Shown: positions 1 through 9,031, counted from the first letter of the stretch. The stretch: DNA of 64,000 nt from Rhodococcus sp. 14-2483-1-2 (GCF_002259405.1 NZ_NPFW01000020.1:124001-188000), one strand, 5' to 3'. A program made the numbers and translations. The notes: generated by a model not told the origin, from the sequence alone.

Positions 1-2
1 GT

Positions 3-1829
3 AAGCCGTCCGCGGCGATCAATGAAGATGAGTTTTATGGAATAGAGTTTCGCGTCGCGATAGCGGCTGCGCGAAGACTAATTGGAATTGTAAGCGTAGT
101 GGCTCAAAAGTGTAGTTTCAAATATGGCCTTATAAAGTCCGAGCAGCGTGGATACCTGTCGGCGCGCGTAGACCTGCCAAGGTGGGCTCGTTCGCGAGCA
201 CACGCAGGCGACGGCCCGCCTGCGTACCCAGTCCACGTGGTAAGTCGGTTTGGCGTCACACCCGAGAACGTTCTCGTGTATTGGGCCTTGCGTTGGATGC
301 GTATCGAATTGAGTAAGTTGGCGATCAAGAGTGGGGCACTAGCTAGTTCAACCGAGCGAAAGTACGCTGAACAGCTCGATGTGCGACTTCGCAGACTCCA
401 ATCGATGCACCCCCTCACTGATTGTCGTGCGGAGCTGGCCGGTATCCGCAATCAAGTCCACATCGAGGGGTTAATATCCGCTTCTCGTCGTCGAGTGCGT
501 CGTCGAGAAGTTCCCAATGTCGAAGCTTATACGGAGTTTCTGGACTGGTTTTCTCAATCCCTCCAAAAAGGTATAACCCTAGAACCGGGCGAAATAAAGT
601 GGTCTTTCTACGATCACAAATTTGATCGTCGGCTATTTGAAATCTGGTGTTTGTCATCCATTAAAGATGCATTGGTTCGTGATCTTGCTGTTGATGGCGT
701 TAGTCTGTCGAGTTCTTGGAAGAATGGCGGCCTTGCATACGAGATCAGGCATTTCGGGGGGTCTGTATCAATATTTTTTCAACGTGCTATCGAGAGCGTA
801 AGCACAGACAAGAGCCCGCGTTGGATTCGGCAGACTGGCAGAAGCCTTACCGGTATACCGGACATCGTGCTTCAAGTGACATCTGCAAGCAGAGCTAGGT
901 CTACTATTCTCGTTGATCCGAAGCTTCGTCAGCGATCAGGTCTTCCGGGCGAAGAGATTCACAAGATGATTGGCTATCTAGATAATTACGAGCTAAGTCC
1001 CAGAACCGCAATATTGGTGCTTTATGCGCCGGACGGGGACTATCGCATTGATCGATTGGTAGACTCAAGAAGTACTCCGCCGGGTCAAATTTCTGTTGTC
1101 CGCGTTGACCCTCGTGACCCTGAGGGATCTTCCGCTGGGTTCCGGGAGATTTCGATGGCCGTGCTCAATTTTCTAAACCTAGAACCAATACCCCTAACTT
1201 CGGTTTCCTATACTGGCAGTGACGGATCATTCGATCCTGAAAGTACGGCCGAGGAGCGAGCCGCAGCGGCGGTGCAACAGCTTCTGCAGCTAGGTCGGTC
1301 GTCACAAATTGACATAAATGGCGGCCTTACGTTTATGGAGATTGTACTTGGTGCCGATAGCTGGGCCTGTCTTTCGGCTGAGCTCCAAACAGTACTTGCG
1401 ACTGCGTTCGTTGTCGGAAATTCTTTGCAAGAGGGAGATGATTTTTCTGGGCCAGTTCTTGGAATGTGTTCGGCTCTTGAACATTGGCTGGGCAGATTTT
1501 GTAATGAGATCACCGGAGGGTCAGCGACGTATACTATGCTCGGTCAACTGGTCGCCCTTGTGGATTGTGCCGCGTGGGGAAGCGGATTCCGGAAGAGTGC
1601 TGGTAGCCCTGAGCATCAGGCTTCGGCTTACTTCGCGTCTTGGTTGAGTAACGAGCGTGGCGATGAAATAAAGGCCCTAATACCAGGTTGGCGAAAGATG
1701 AATCGCGAACTGCGTCGACCTTCTGCTCATTACGGTTTGGTTGGCAAGTCGCTTTGGAAAAATACATTAAGTGATTTAGTCGTCAATGGTACGTTATCCC
1801 GTTCTTTCAAGTGCCTGGTAGCAGAGTAG
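3..1829 (+). CDS. PD-(D/E)XK-like protein, 5' end beyond the window
   Basis: The reading frame is open from the first bases of the window, so the GTG at 99 is probably internal and the gene is cut by the window edge. Counting from GTG 99, the protein has a basic N-terminal half and, near residues 254-280, an IPD followed about 20 residues later by VDPK. This fits the PD...(D/E)xK arrangement of restriction-type nucleases such as McrC/DUF2357 relatives. The C-terminal third shows no domain I recognise. No partner gene is visible downstream on this strand: the next 424 bases are empty and the next genes are on the other strand. Codon use is AT-richer than the catabolic genes, suggesting transfer. 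The nuclease assignment rests on the short motif only, and any partner gene (for example a McrB-like GTPase) would lie outside the window. Confidence 0.6.
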   Translation, partial: KPSAAINEDEFYGIEFRVAIAAARRLIGIVSVVAQKCSFKYGLIKSEQRGYLSARVDLPRWARSRAHAGDGPPAYPVHVVSRFGVTPENVLVYWALRWMRIELSKLAIKSGALASSTERKYAEQLDVRLRRLQSMHPLTDCRAELAGIRNQVHIEGLISASRRRVRRREVPNVEAYTEFLDWFSQSLQKGITLEPGEIKWSFYDHKFDRRLFEIWCLSSIKDALVRDLAVDGVSLSSSWKNGGLAYEIRHFGGSVSIFFQRAIESVSTDKSPRWIRQTGRSLTGIPDIVLQVTSASRARSTILVDPKLRQRSGLPGEEIHKMIGYLDNYELSPRTAILVLYAPDGDYRIDRLVDSRSTPPGQISVVRVDPRDPEGSSAGFREISMAVLNFLNLEPIPLTSVSYTGSDGSFDPESTAEERAAAAVQQLLQLGRSSQIDINGGLTFMEIVLGADSWACLSAELQTVLATAFVVGNSLQEGDDFSGPVLGMCSALEHWLGRFCNEITGGSATYTMLGQLVALVDCAAWGSGFRKSAGSPEHQASAYFASWLSNERGDEIKALIPGWRKMNRELRRPSAHYGLVGKSLWKNTLSDLVVNGTLSRSFKCLVAE

Positions 1830-2253
1830 CAATCGTCTTATAGAAAGTGTGTGTGAACTGGCGGACACATATCTTCGGTAGGCTAAATGCACTTGAGTGC
1901 AGTTTTTACATGAATCGAAGTTTCGACTGCTTGCCATTGTAATTGTGCATATTCGAAAGTGATGTCGTGTTCTTGCGTCAGTCTCGGTATTATATTTCGG
2001 GTGCTATGGAATAATTTCCGCGCATAGTTTTTGGTACATGCTGATCTCCGCACTAAAGGCACGCACCGACCCTCTGGCCACAATGATGGAGGTTGAGCGT
2101 GGCTTCTCGTGGGGTCGTATGGCGTAACGAGAGCGTGGATTGGACACAAGGGTTCAAGCGCGAGAGGGTCCCTACGCTGCGACCGCGCGGAAGCGGCCAT
2201 CGCCTACGCCTTGGACAGATATCTTTGATCATCCAAAGAGTGTCTGCAAAATC
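1830..2253. other. Intergenic region without a recognisable gene
   Basis: This 424-base AT-rich gap lies between the nuclease-like gene and the PIN gene end. A 29-codon ATG frame starting at 2038 (beginning MLISALKART) has no visible ribosome site and resembles nothing I know; it may be a gene remnant. I see no terminator, RNA gene or repeat. Confidence 0.5.
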
Positions 2254-3081
2254 CTAGGTGCTAAGTTCGTTCACGTAGTTCTGGAAATCAGGTACTGTCC
2301 AGAGGACAAACGGAGTTCCCGTCACGGAGGTTGCCTCCGAGGCTAGTATTGGGTGGGCCACTCCGTTTCGCGACCAGTCGGTCTTCACGTCATTCGTGAC
2401 GAATACAGTTGCCGTGCTTGTGGAAGTGTCAATGGTGGCAAGGGAATACAAGAAGTCGGCCCACACGAAAAAGTCCCCGTGGTTAGTTGAATGGTCTCTG
2501 AACCCCGGTGGAGTTTTTGTTTCTTTTCTTATCTGGGAGAGACTGTAGAAGTGAGATCGGGGAACGAATTGACATGTCGCTACGTCGAGCAGAGCTTCGA
2601 GGGTCGTAGCAAATGTTTCGTGGGAAGCCGGGTCTACCCAGTCTTTGTGTTCAATAAGAAGGTTCTCCACCGCGTCCTGCACCGCCTGCCCTGCGGCTCC
2701 CAAGGCTTGGTGTATCCCGGTTGTCTCGTTCTGCAGATTGGCAAATGCCTTACTAATTTTCTTGGCTTGCGGCTCGACGGCTGCTAACGAGTTGTTCCAT
2801 AACTCCTGCACGCATTGGCCCGGCAAGACTACTGGTCCATTATGGATTGTCCGCAGGTAGTCAATCGCGTCGGCCCCCTTGGTGCCGTTAAGTCCGACTC
2901 TGAATATCGCATTCGTATCAAACCCAATTGCAAAGTTGGTGCCAGAGGTTATTTTAAATGATTCACTTTTTTGAATTGCATTATACAAATGACTCATGAA
3001 ATCGGCGTCGTGGTTTCTGTTCAACACGTTCCAGACTAGAGTCATCGCTTCGTTGTGTAGTATGTCGGTAGGGCTTGTCAA
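2254..3081 (-). CDS. PIN-like (PIN_8/DUF4935-type) nuclease
   Basis: A 275-residue protein with the acidic signature of PIN-like RNases: FDTNAIFRV (Asp about 55), a conserved Glu in CVQELW (about 93), HGDFFVWADF in the C-terminal third and FVTNDVKTDW near the end. The FVT-D-DVKxDW ending is typical of the PIN_8/DUF4935 group. PIN domains use three or four carboxylates with Mg2+ or Mn2+ to cut RNA or single-stranded nucleic acid. The start is a TTG with AGGAAAG a few bases upstream. It lies 42 bases downstream of the DUF262 gene on the same strand and is almost certainly co-transcribed with it. I see no antitoxin-like small gene, which argues against a simple VapBC pair. Confidence 0.75.
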   Translation of the reverse strand: MTSPTDILHNEAMTLVWNVLNRNHDADFMSHLYNAIQKSESFKITSGTNFAIGFDTNAIFRVGLNGTKGADAIDYLRTIHNGPVVLPGQCVQELWNNSLAAVEPQAKKISKAFANLQNETTGIHQALGAAGQAVQDAVENLLIEHKDWVDPASHETFATTLEALLDVATCQFVPRSHFYSLSQIRKETKTPPGFRDHSTNHGDFFVWADFLYSLATIDTSTSTATVFVTNDVKTDWSRNGVAHPILASEATSVTGTPFVLWTVPDFQNYVNELST

Positions 3082-3123
3082 CTTTCCTGCCTTTTCGTGG
3101 TTTTTCGGCGATGATTGTGCTTG

Positions 3124-4740
3124 CTAAACGGTGTACCAGATGCTTGCGGCCTCATCGGCCAGCAAATCGCCAACCTCGGTAATCGAGTCTATGTTCCATG
3201 CTTTGTATTCATCGAGCGTGCGTGTCCATTCGCCATCGGCGGCTAGTGGTAAAAGGTGCTTTTTGAACCCAGCCCAGGTCGAGCTGTTCTGCGGACGTCG
3301 TTCCTCATCGGCGAGGAAGCTATTCCCGATAGTCGACGACCAATAAGTTGCGCGGTCTTCGTCGTCGCTGCTCCATTCGGCACTGCGAGGTTTTATTAGG
3401 AAAAGATAGCCGTCTGGTTTGGGCGTTATTGTTTGTTGCAAAATGGACCGTCGAATGACTGTTAGAAGCTTCTTATTCATGGACCGCCGTTGTATTTGCG
3501 ACCTGAATTCCTCTCGATCGTGGTTCAGATCTGACAATGACTCTAGCGCCGGTTCCCATACGCCCTCTTGTGCCACACGGTGCGCCGCCTGTCCGAATCT
3601 TCGCTCGACATTTCCCGTGCCTAGGTTGCCAACTACTATTCGTCGAACCACGAGTCGGAGTAGTTCTCGCATCCCTTCGACGGCATTTGGCGTAGACAGT
3701 AGCGCTAAAAGCAAAGGGCGAATAGATAGAACGTTTAGACTGTTAAAGACTGAAAACACAGCTAACTGGTCCTGGGTGACAGGCCCTGAGGCGGTAGGGT
3801 CCGTCATTTGGAGGTATGCGGGTAAGGACTCTTGGAGAAGCTCTATGAGAGCGGCTGGCGTTAAGACTGGCTTTGATCCGCTACGTCCGGCAAGTGCGTC
3901 GTACAAGTCTCTAGGCAGTACATGACCTTCGCGCGTGGTAACGGCGTGTCTAATGAACTGCACGAATGTGGTCGGTGCGCCACTGTCGAAGGAAGCAGCT
4001 AGGCGTTGCCACTCGTGATAACGATCATTTTTTTGGTTTTCGGGTGTCTGGCTCAAAATGAAGCTCTTGAGAAGATCTGCTGTTGTTAGTTCTTTACCTC
4101 TCGTGTTTACGACCTCAAATACGCGGTATGCTGAAGACGGATCTGGGTGGACGAAGCTGGCTAAGTACAGTTTATTGGTTAGGAAATCTGCCCAAATTCC
4201 AAGTCGTTTGAATGGATCTGGTCGCAGATTCTCCTCGACTCGTTTTGTGAGCAGACGATATGCAGAAGTTAGGTGAGCGGAAATTGATTCGTCATTGATA
4301 TCGGGGCTTTCGATGTCTGACGCAGGTCTAAGAAGTATTTGCTGAAGTGTCCGATCGTCTTTTTCGGCGGATAGTTTCAAACGCGGTAGTTCCTCGTCTG
4401 ATGCGAAGTCGATCGATTTCAGGAAAGTGGATTGTAGACGATCGGCGAGTGCTCGTCGTTTATTTTTCTTAGCTTCGTGATATAGCGCAGCAGCTAGAAG
4501 TGTAATGGTTAGTAGTCGCTGTTGGCCGTCTACGATATCTTTCTCTGGTCCGTCACCAGTTAGGATTATGAGGCCAAGGAAGTATGTGTCCTCCAGTAGC
4601 GCGCCGGATAGGTCATCGAAAAACTCACTAATTTCGTCGCGTTCCCAGGCGTACTCTCTCTGGAATTGAGGCACCGAAAAACGGCCGCCTGATAGTAACG
4701 CTCCGGCGGTATTGGAAGATGCGTTGAGCGGGGTCTCCAT
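3124..4740 (-). CDS. DUF262 family protein (GmrSD/ParB-like NTPase domain)
   Basis: 538 residues. The N-terminal DUF262 domain is clear: SVPQFQREYAW near residues 22-32, IVDGQQRLLTIT near 70-80, and FEVVNTRGKELTTADLLKSF in the middle. In GmrS and SspE-type proteins this domain binds and hydrolyses nucleotide to gate DNA cleavage. The C-terminal part (about 440-530) keeps the spacing of a DUF1524 HNH domain, including an IGN and a late KKHLLP. Where the family usually has the catalytic His of H-x-x-P, this protein reads FLIKP, so its own HNH nuclease may be dead. The partner PIN gene directly downstream could supply cutting. The start is ATG at 4740. This is probably a modification-dependent or phage-restricting protein; the specific substrate is not visible. 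Confidence 0.8.
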   Translation of the reverse strand: METPLNASSNTAGALLSGGRFSVPQFQREYAWERDEISEFFDDLSGALLEDTYFLGLIILTGDGPEKDIVDGQQRLLTITLLAAALYHEAKKNKRRALADRLQSTFLKSIDFASDEELPRLKLSAEKDDRTLQQILLRPASDIESPDINDESISAHLTSAYRLLTKRVEENLRPDPFKRLGIWADFLTNKLYLASFVHPDPSSAYRVFEVVNTRGKELTTADLLKSFILSQTPENQKNDRYHEWQRLAASFDSGAPTTFVQFIRHAVTTREGHVLPRDLYDALAGRSGSKPVLTPAALIELLQESLPAYLQMTDPTASGPVTQDQLAVFSVFNSLNVLSIRPLLLALLSTPNAVEGMRELLRLVVRRIVVGNLGTGNVERRFGQAAHRVAQEGVWEPALESLSDLNHDREEFRSQIQRRSMNKKLLTVIRRSILQQTITPKPDGYLFLIKPRSAEWSSDDEDRATYWSSTIGNSFLADEERRPQNSSTWAGFKKHLLPLAADGEWTRTLDEYKAWNIDSITEVGDLLADEAASIWYTV

Positions 4741-5006
4741 GCTGAGATCCTAACTGCATCGCCGGCCTTTGGGTGGGAACTGGCCCCACGGCCGTTCTCC
4801 TCTTGGACCTGCGAAACAGTTGGTTCCGTCTTTCAAGGTGCAGCGGCCGCGTTAGGCTGTGTGGACTCAGGTGAACGGCGGTAAGTCTTGGATAAGTTGG
4901 ACGCAAACATGATGTGTTGCGTGTCAGGTCGTATCGGCGGGCGACAACGGTAGTTGAGGGGGCAACCGAACGTCCAAGCACAAATGAGGCGCACGAACAC
5001 CGTTAC
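4741..5006. other. Intergenic region upstream of the DUF262 gene
   Basis: This stretch must contain the promoter for the DUF262-PIN pair. GC content rises here to the level of the catabolic genes, so it probably includes the edge of the foreign patch. I see no gene, clear repeat or hairpin in it. Confidence 0.4.
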
Positions 5007-5258
5007 GTGCTCACCGACTTCACACAACGTGACATCGACGGCAGCGGGGTGTGCTTCGAGAACGCGCCGTAGGAGCTCGTGAGATGCACCGGCTCTGGTC
5101 ACCAGTTTGACTCTGGTACCGGCGGCTCGTGCTCGCTGCCGTTGCGACGGTGCAGCGAGCGCTGCCGCGGCGTCCCTCAGGAGCACGGCACCGGCAGCAG
5201 TGAGTGCGACTCCGCGACATTCCGATCCAGGAGAGCGACGCCGAGCCGGCGCTCTATC
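5007..5258 (-). pseudogene. LysR-type regulator fragment, N-terminal half, frameshifted
   Basis: Reading leftward from 5258, one frame gives the end of a LysR helix-turn-helix (IERRLGVALLDRN). After a shift of frame near 5217 another frame continues with RGVALTAAGAVLLRDA, the characteristic linker helix, and then VKLVTRAGASHELLRRVLE and HPAAVDVTLCEVGE, the first strand and helix of the substrate-binding domain. Similarity ends at about 5007. The frameshift and the missing start and C-terminus show the gene is broken. The C-terminal half of a LysR protein lies immediately to the right on the opposite strand. Confidence 0.65.
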
Positions 5259-5494
5259 CGAAGGGGCCCGGGCCTGAGGTGCGCGCTCAATCGCAGATTG
5301 CCCAACTGGTCGCGCAGGGTCAGGCGCTGCTGGTGATTCCGGCGTCGAGTCGGGCGTGGCAGTGGCCCGAGCATGTGGCGGTGCCTGTGTCCGATGCGCC
5401 GATGATCACGACGGTCATTGAGTGGCCGGCCGGAGTCCGATCGCCAGCGGTATCGGCATTGGTCCGGTCGGCCGTAGGGATAGCGTTCGAGTAA
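5204..5494 (+). pseudogene. LysR-type regulator fragment, C-terminal half, inverted relative to the N-terminal half
   Basis: This open stretch, which begins right after a TGA, encodes the end of a LysR effector domain: IAQLVAQGQALLVIPASS, then HVAVPVSDAPMITTVIEW, then RSPAVSALV before the stop. These match the usual regulatory-domain ending in which the last helix reads RSPA(L)xAL. It has no DNA-binding part. The adjoining N-terminal half reads the other way, so an inversion probably split the gene. The first 15 or so codons overlap the minus-strand fragment and are probably not part of the original sequence. It lies just beyond the end of the ABC transporter operon. Confidence 0.6.
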
Positions 5495-5531
5495 CGGGCC
5501 GCAGCGCTCGACGTCCGCCGATCTATTGCGG

Positions 5532-6353
5532 TTACCGACCGCCGTATTTCGAGGTGATACGACTTTCCAGCCACTGCAGGGCAATCGTGGGTGGCAGTGC
5601 CATCACCAGGATCAGCACAACCGTGCCCATGATGTTCTCCATCCGGACCAGGCTGACGTTGCGGAGCAGTTCGTATCCGATGCCACTGGACGACGAGAAC
5701 ATCTCGGCCAGAAGCAGTCCCAGGAACGCCAAGCCGAAGGTCATCCGCATACCGGTTGCCAATGCCGGCAGCACCGCGGGAATGACGATCTGACGGATCA
5801 ACCTGGGCCAGCTCACCTGCAGTGACGCCGCCATCTTCAGGTGAATTCTCTGGACCGATGCTGTGGCCTCGACTGCGACGAGGAACATCGGGATGAAGGC
5901 GGCATAGAAGGAGAACCCGAACCGGCTCAATGCGCCGATTCCGAGGAACGACAGGAAGATCGGGTACAGCACGATCTTCGGAATGCTGTTGATCGAGTAC
6001 ACGATCGGGGCGATGGTTCGGGTCCAGAACGGACTCAGTCCCAGCGTAAGGCCCAGCAGCGAACCGACGACCGTGCTGGCCAGAAACGCGAGCATGAGGA
6101 TGCGCAGCGAGTCACCGACATTGGCGCGGAAGTCTGCCTTGCCCAGGTCCTCGACGAGTGAGGCCATGGCCTCGGCAGGCGTCGGGAAGATGAGACTGTC
6201 GACCAGAACCGCCGCGACCCACCAGATCAAGACTGCCACGACGGCCACGACCAGAGGAGGGAGGAACCGTCGGGCGTTGGTACGGCCTGCGGACGAGGTG
6301 ACCTTTGGGGGAGCGGTGGGTGTGGTGGCTACTCTGTCCAAGGTGCTGCTCAT
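5532..6353 (-). CDS. ABC transporter permease (SsuC/TauC type), second permease
   Basis: About 273 residues with six hydrophobic segments and the BPD_transp_1 core; the EAA-type loop is near IPKIVLYPIFLSFLG and the following cytoplasmic helix. It forms, with the neighbouring permease, the membrane channel of an importer of the nitrate/sulfonate/taurine class. I place the start at the ATG at 6353 because its first base is the last base of the TGA of the upstream permease (TGATG), a coupled arrangement; an in-frame ATG at 6368 would overlap that gene. This is the last gene of the four-gene transporter operon. Having two different permeases in one operon suggests a heterodimeric channel. Confidence 0.88.
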   Translation of the reverse strand: MSSTLDRVATTPTAPPKVTSSAGRTNARRFLPPLVVAVVAVLIWWVAAVLVDSLIFPTPAEAMASLVEDLGKADFRANVGDSLRILMLAFLASTVVGSLLGLTLGLSPFWTRTIAPIVYSINSIPKIVLYPIFLSFLGIGALSRFGFSFYAAFIPMFLVAVEATASVQRIHLKMAASLQVSWPRLIRQIVIPAVLPALATGMRMTFGLAFLGLLLAEMFSSSSGIGYELLRNVSLVRMENIMGTVVLILVMALPPTIALQWLESRITSKYGGR

Positions 6354-7177
6354 CAGCGGCGCCTCCAATCGAATCGGTTGAGCGCGAGCGAGATCAGCGA
6401 GGTCGAGAGCAAGGCGATCAGTGCCACGATGAGGATCCCGGCGTACATGTCGGCGATGTCGAACCCGTCGTAGGCAATGGAGATGAAGTGGCCCAGACCC
6501 TGCGTCGACAGGATGAACTCACTGGCCAACACCGAGATGACGGCGTACGAGAGCCCCAGCTTGAGTCCGGTCACGATGCTCGGCAGCGCATACGGAAGTA
6601 GAACCGATCGGAAGTACTGCCACCGCGTGAGCATCAGTGTGGTGCCGAGCTTGGTGACGATCGGCGATACCGAGTTGAAACCGGTGCGTGCGTTCAACGC
6701 CACCACACCGAAGGCGAAGATCGTGGACAGAATGGCGATCGGAGCCACACCGGCACCGAACAGCACCACCATGATGGGGTACAGCGCGAACGTCGGGACG
6801 GCATAGTAGACGTTGAGGTACGGCTGAAACGCTCTGTCCCACAGCTCGTACCGCCATAGAACGTAGGCGTCGGCGACACCGAGTACGGAGCTGAGCACGA
6901 ACGCGAGGACGATGATGCCCAGCGTTCGGCCCAACTCGTCGATCAGGAAGTCAGGGTCGGTCAGAAGACCCAGTGACGTCGAGATCATGTCGGTCACCGG
7001 AACGATGTCCAGCGGTGAGGCGAAGAACCGTGCCGAGATGTCGATGGCTACCAGTGCCGCGACGAGGATGAGCACGGTCCATCCCCATGCGGGGAGACCG
7101 AGTTGTCTGGAGGGGGCAGGCCGGATGTATCCGGGGACCACGGATGCGCGCGTGCGCTCGCGCGTGGGGGCACTCAT
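6353..7177 (-). CDS. ABC transporter permease (SsuC/TauC type), first permease
   Basis: 274 residues, start ATG at 7177 overlapping the ATPase stop (ATGA). It begins MSAPTRERTR, with a first membrane segment at about 25-45 and the usual six-helix permease fold; the coupling loop contains GTTLMLTRWQYF. The open frame extends upstream of 7177, but that part lies inside the ATPase gene and is not family-like. A decayed copy of the same gene is present at 14948-15540. Role: inner channel subunit of the importer encoded by 5532-9031. Confidence 0.88.
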   Translation of the reverse strand: MSAPTRERTRASVVPGYIRPAPSRQLGLPAWGWTVLILVAALVAIDISARFFASPLDIVPVTDMISTSLGLLTDPDFLIDELGRTLGIIVLAFVLSSVLGVADAYVLWRYELWDRAFQPYLNVYYAVPTFALYPIMVVLFGAGVAPIAILSTIFAFGVVALNARTGFNSVSPIVTKLGTTLMLTRWQYFRSVLLPYALPSIVTGLKLGLSYAVISVLASEFILSTQGLGHFISIAYDGFDIADMYAGILIVALIALLSTSLISLALNRFDWRRR

Positions 7178-8040
7178 GGTTCGATGCTCATCGTCTTCTT
7201 GGCCTCGTCCCGCAGCCGCGACCAGATACGTTCGTGCAGAGCGACAGCGTCGGGACTGGCCAGGACGTCCTCGGACCGTGGGCGAGGAAGATCGATGTCC
7301 ACCTCGTCGATGAATCGGCCGGGCCGCGCACTCATCACCAGCACGCGATCGGACAGCAGTACCGCTTCCTGGATGCTGTGGGTGATGAACAGGACTCCGC
7401 ACGTGAGCTTTTCGACGATCTTGAGTAGCTCGTACGACATGACCAACCGCGTCTGCTCGTCAAGTGCGCCGAACGGCTCGTCCGCGAGAATGAGGTCGGG
7501 CTCCATGGACAGGCAGCGCGCGATCGCCACCCGCTGGCGCATACCGCCGGACAGCTGGGTGGGGTAGTGGTCGCCGAACTTGCTCAGTCCCACAGTGTTG
7601 AGCAGCTCGTCGGCGCGGGACCGACGTTCCTTCTTACCGACGCCGCGGACTTCGAGAGCGAACGCGACGTTGTCGCGGACGGTCCGCCAGGGCAGCGTCG
7701 CCGATTCCTGGAAGATCACTGCTGTCTTGGACCGAGGGCCGGTCAGTGGTTGGCCGTCGACATACACGGTGCCGCCGTCGTGATCCTGTAGGCCGGCGAA
7801 CACTTCGAGGAGAGTGGACTTACCGCAGCCACTGGGTCCGACGACGGAGACGAATTCGCCTCGACCGATGGACAAGTCGATCTCGTGGAGGGCGGTCACA
7901 TCACCGAAGCGCCGCGACACCGACGATGAGACGGCGATGGCAGAGGTGGTGTCGGGGCGGGGTCGAGTCGCTGCGTGGGTCACGTCGATACCTTCTGGTG
8001 GTGGGAAAATGCTGTCAGGAGTCGCAGTCGCCGGGGACAT
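7174..8040 (-). CDS. ABC transporter ATP-binding protein (SsuB/TauB type)
   Basis: 288 residues from ATG 8040. Motifs in order: Walker A GPSGCGKST (68-76), Q-loop Gln about 111, signature LSGGMRQRVAIAR (163-175), Walker B LILADEP (183-189), D-loop GALDE, and H-loop ITHS. The size and the VVGPSGCGKST/LPWRTVRDNV pattern are those of nitrate/sulfonate/taurine importers. An N-terminal tail of about 35 residues is longer than usual, and the start overlaps the end of the binding-protein gene by 26 bases. A pseudogene copy lacking Walker A lies at 15538-16227. Confidence 0.92.
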   Translation of the reverse strand: MSPATATPDSIFPPPEGIDVTHAATRPRPDTTSAIAVSSSVSRRFGDVTALHEIDLSIGRGEFVSVVGPSGCGKSTLLEVFAGLQDHDGGTVYVDGQPLTGPRSKTAVIFQESATLPWRTVRDNVAFALEVRGVGKKERRSRADELLNTVGLSKFGDHYPTQLSGGMRQRVAIARCLSMEPDLILADEPFGALDEQTRLVMSYELLKIVEKLTCGVLFITHSIQEAVLLSDRVLVMSARPGRFIDEVDIDLPRPRSEDVLASPDAVALHERIWSRLRDEAKKTMSIEP

Positions 8041-9031
8041 CGTTCTCGACTCCTTCGGCGAGGAACTCCGGGTCGAACAGAGTGCAGAAATTGGGTACGC
8101 GATTGCTCCCCGACGCTTCCACGCCGTCCTGGGCGGATTCGACGGACGCTGTGTCGAATCCGCCGCCCCACGTGCCGACCGAGGACGCGCGTTCGACCAC
8201 TGCGTTGGCCGACTCGACGTCGAATCCCGTGTATGCCGCGTAGATCTCGGCAGCCGCAACAGGATCGGCCTCGATCGACGCGACCGCCTCGGTGTAGCCG
8301 GCGTTGATGGCTCGTACGACGCCGGGGTTGCTCGCGGCGTAGTCCTTGGTCGTGGTGATCGTCGACTGCAAGAACCGTGACATGTAGTCGGGGCTGCTCA
8401 CGATCAGCTTGAAGTCCTCGGGTCGCTGCTCGGCGACGATGGAGGGAACGAGGGCGATATCGACGTTGCCGGCTTCGAGCAGTGCGAAGCCTTCGCCGAT
8501 TCCGCCGGAGGCAACCCGCTCGATCTGGCTCGGGTCGACGCCCGCGAGTGAGGGAATGAGGCGGGTGAGGGCGTCGGAGGCCGAGTTGGGGCGGGTGTAG
8601 GCCCACCGGCGGACGTCCTCGATGGAGTTGATGTTGGGGTTCGAGGCGAGCGCGTAGAAATTCATCGGGTACGGCCCCTGAGTGCCACCGCCGACGATGC
8701 GCAGCTCGGAGCCGGCCGCGTCCGCCTGGACGATCGACGGGTAGCTGACTTCACCGATGGGGATGTTGCCGTCGAGCAGTGTGCGCATGGTCGCGCTGCC
8801 GCCCTTGCCCGGGACGATGTTCTCCACGATCACACCGTGCTTCTCGAACAGTCCCTGCTGCTGGGCGACAAGCCAAGGGATGCTGTAGATTTCGGCCGCT
8901 GCCGAGACGGTGACGTCGATCGTGACCGGGTTGGCGGGGTCCGCGTCGGGACCGGGATCGGATCCACAGGCCACCAATGCAGTGGACAGCGTCAGTGCTG
9001 CCATGATGGACGTGGCTCGGCGTAAATGCAT
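8015..9031 (-). CDS. ABC transporter substrate-binding lipoprotein (NMT1/SsuA-like)
   Basis: 338 residues from ATG 9031. The signal peptide ends in the lipobox LVAC about 22 residues in, so the protein is predicted to be anchored to the outer face of the membrane. The mature part begins with a short acidic stretch and then reads VSAAAEIYSIPWLVAQQQGLF, the usual opening of periplasmic-type binding proteins for nitrate, sulfonate, taurine or pyrimidine-like ligands. The ligand is not predictable from sequence. It is the first gene of the operon 9031-5532, with an operator-containing promoter at 9132-9159. This gene is absent from the partial duplicate at 14948-17436. Confidence 0.88.
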   Translation of the reverse strand: MHLRRATSIMAALTLSTALVACGSDPGPDADPANPVTIDVTVSAAAEIYSIPWLVAQQQGLFEKHGVIVENIVPGKGGSATMRTLLDGNIPIGEVSYPSIVQADAAGSELRIVGGGTQGPYPMNFYALASNPNINSIEDVRRWAYTRPNSASDALTRLIPSLAGVDPSQIERVASGGIGEGFALLEAGNVDIALVPSIVAEQRPEDFKLIVSSPDYMSRFLQSTITTTKDYAASNPGVVRAINAGYTEAVASIEADPVAAAEIYAAYTGFDVESANAVVERASSVGTWGGGFDTASVESAQDGVEASGSNRVPNFCTLFDPEFLAEGVENDVPGDCDS

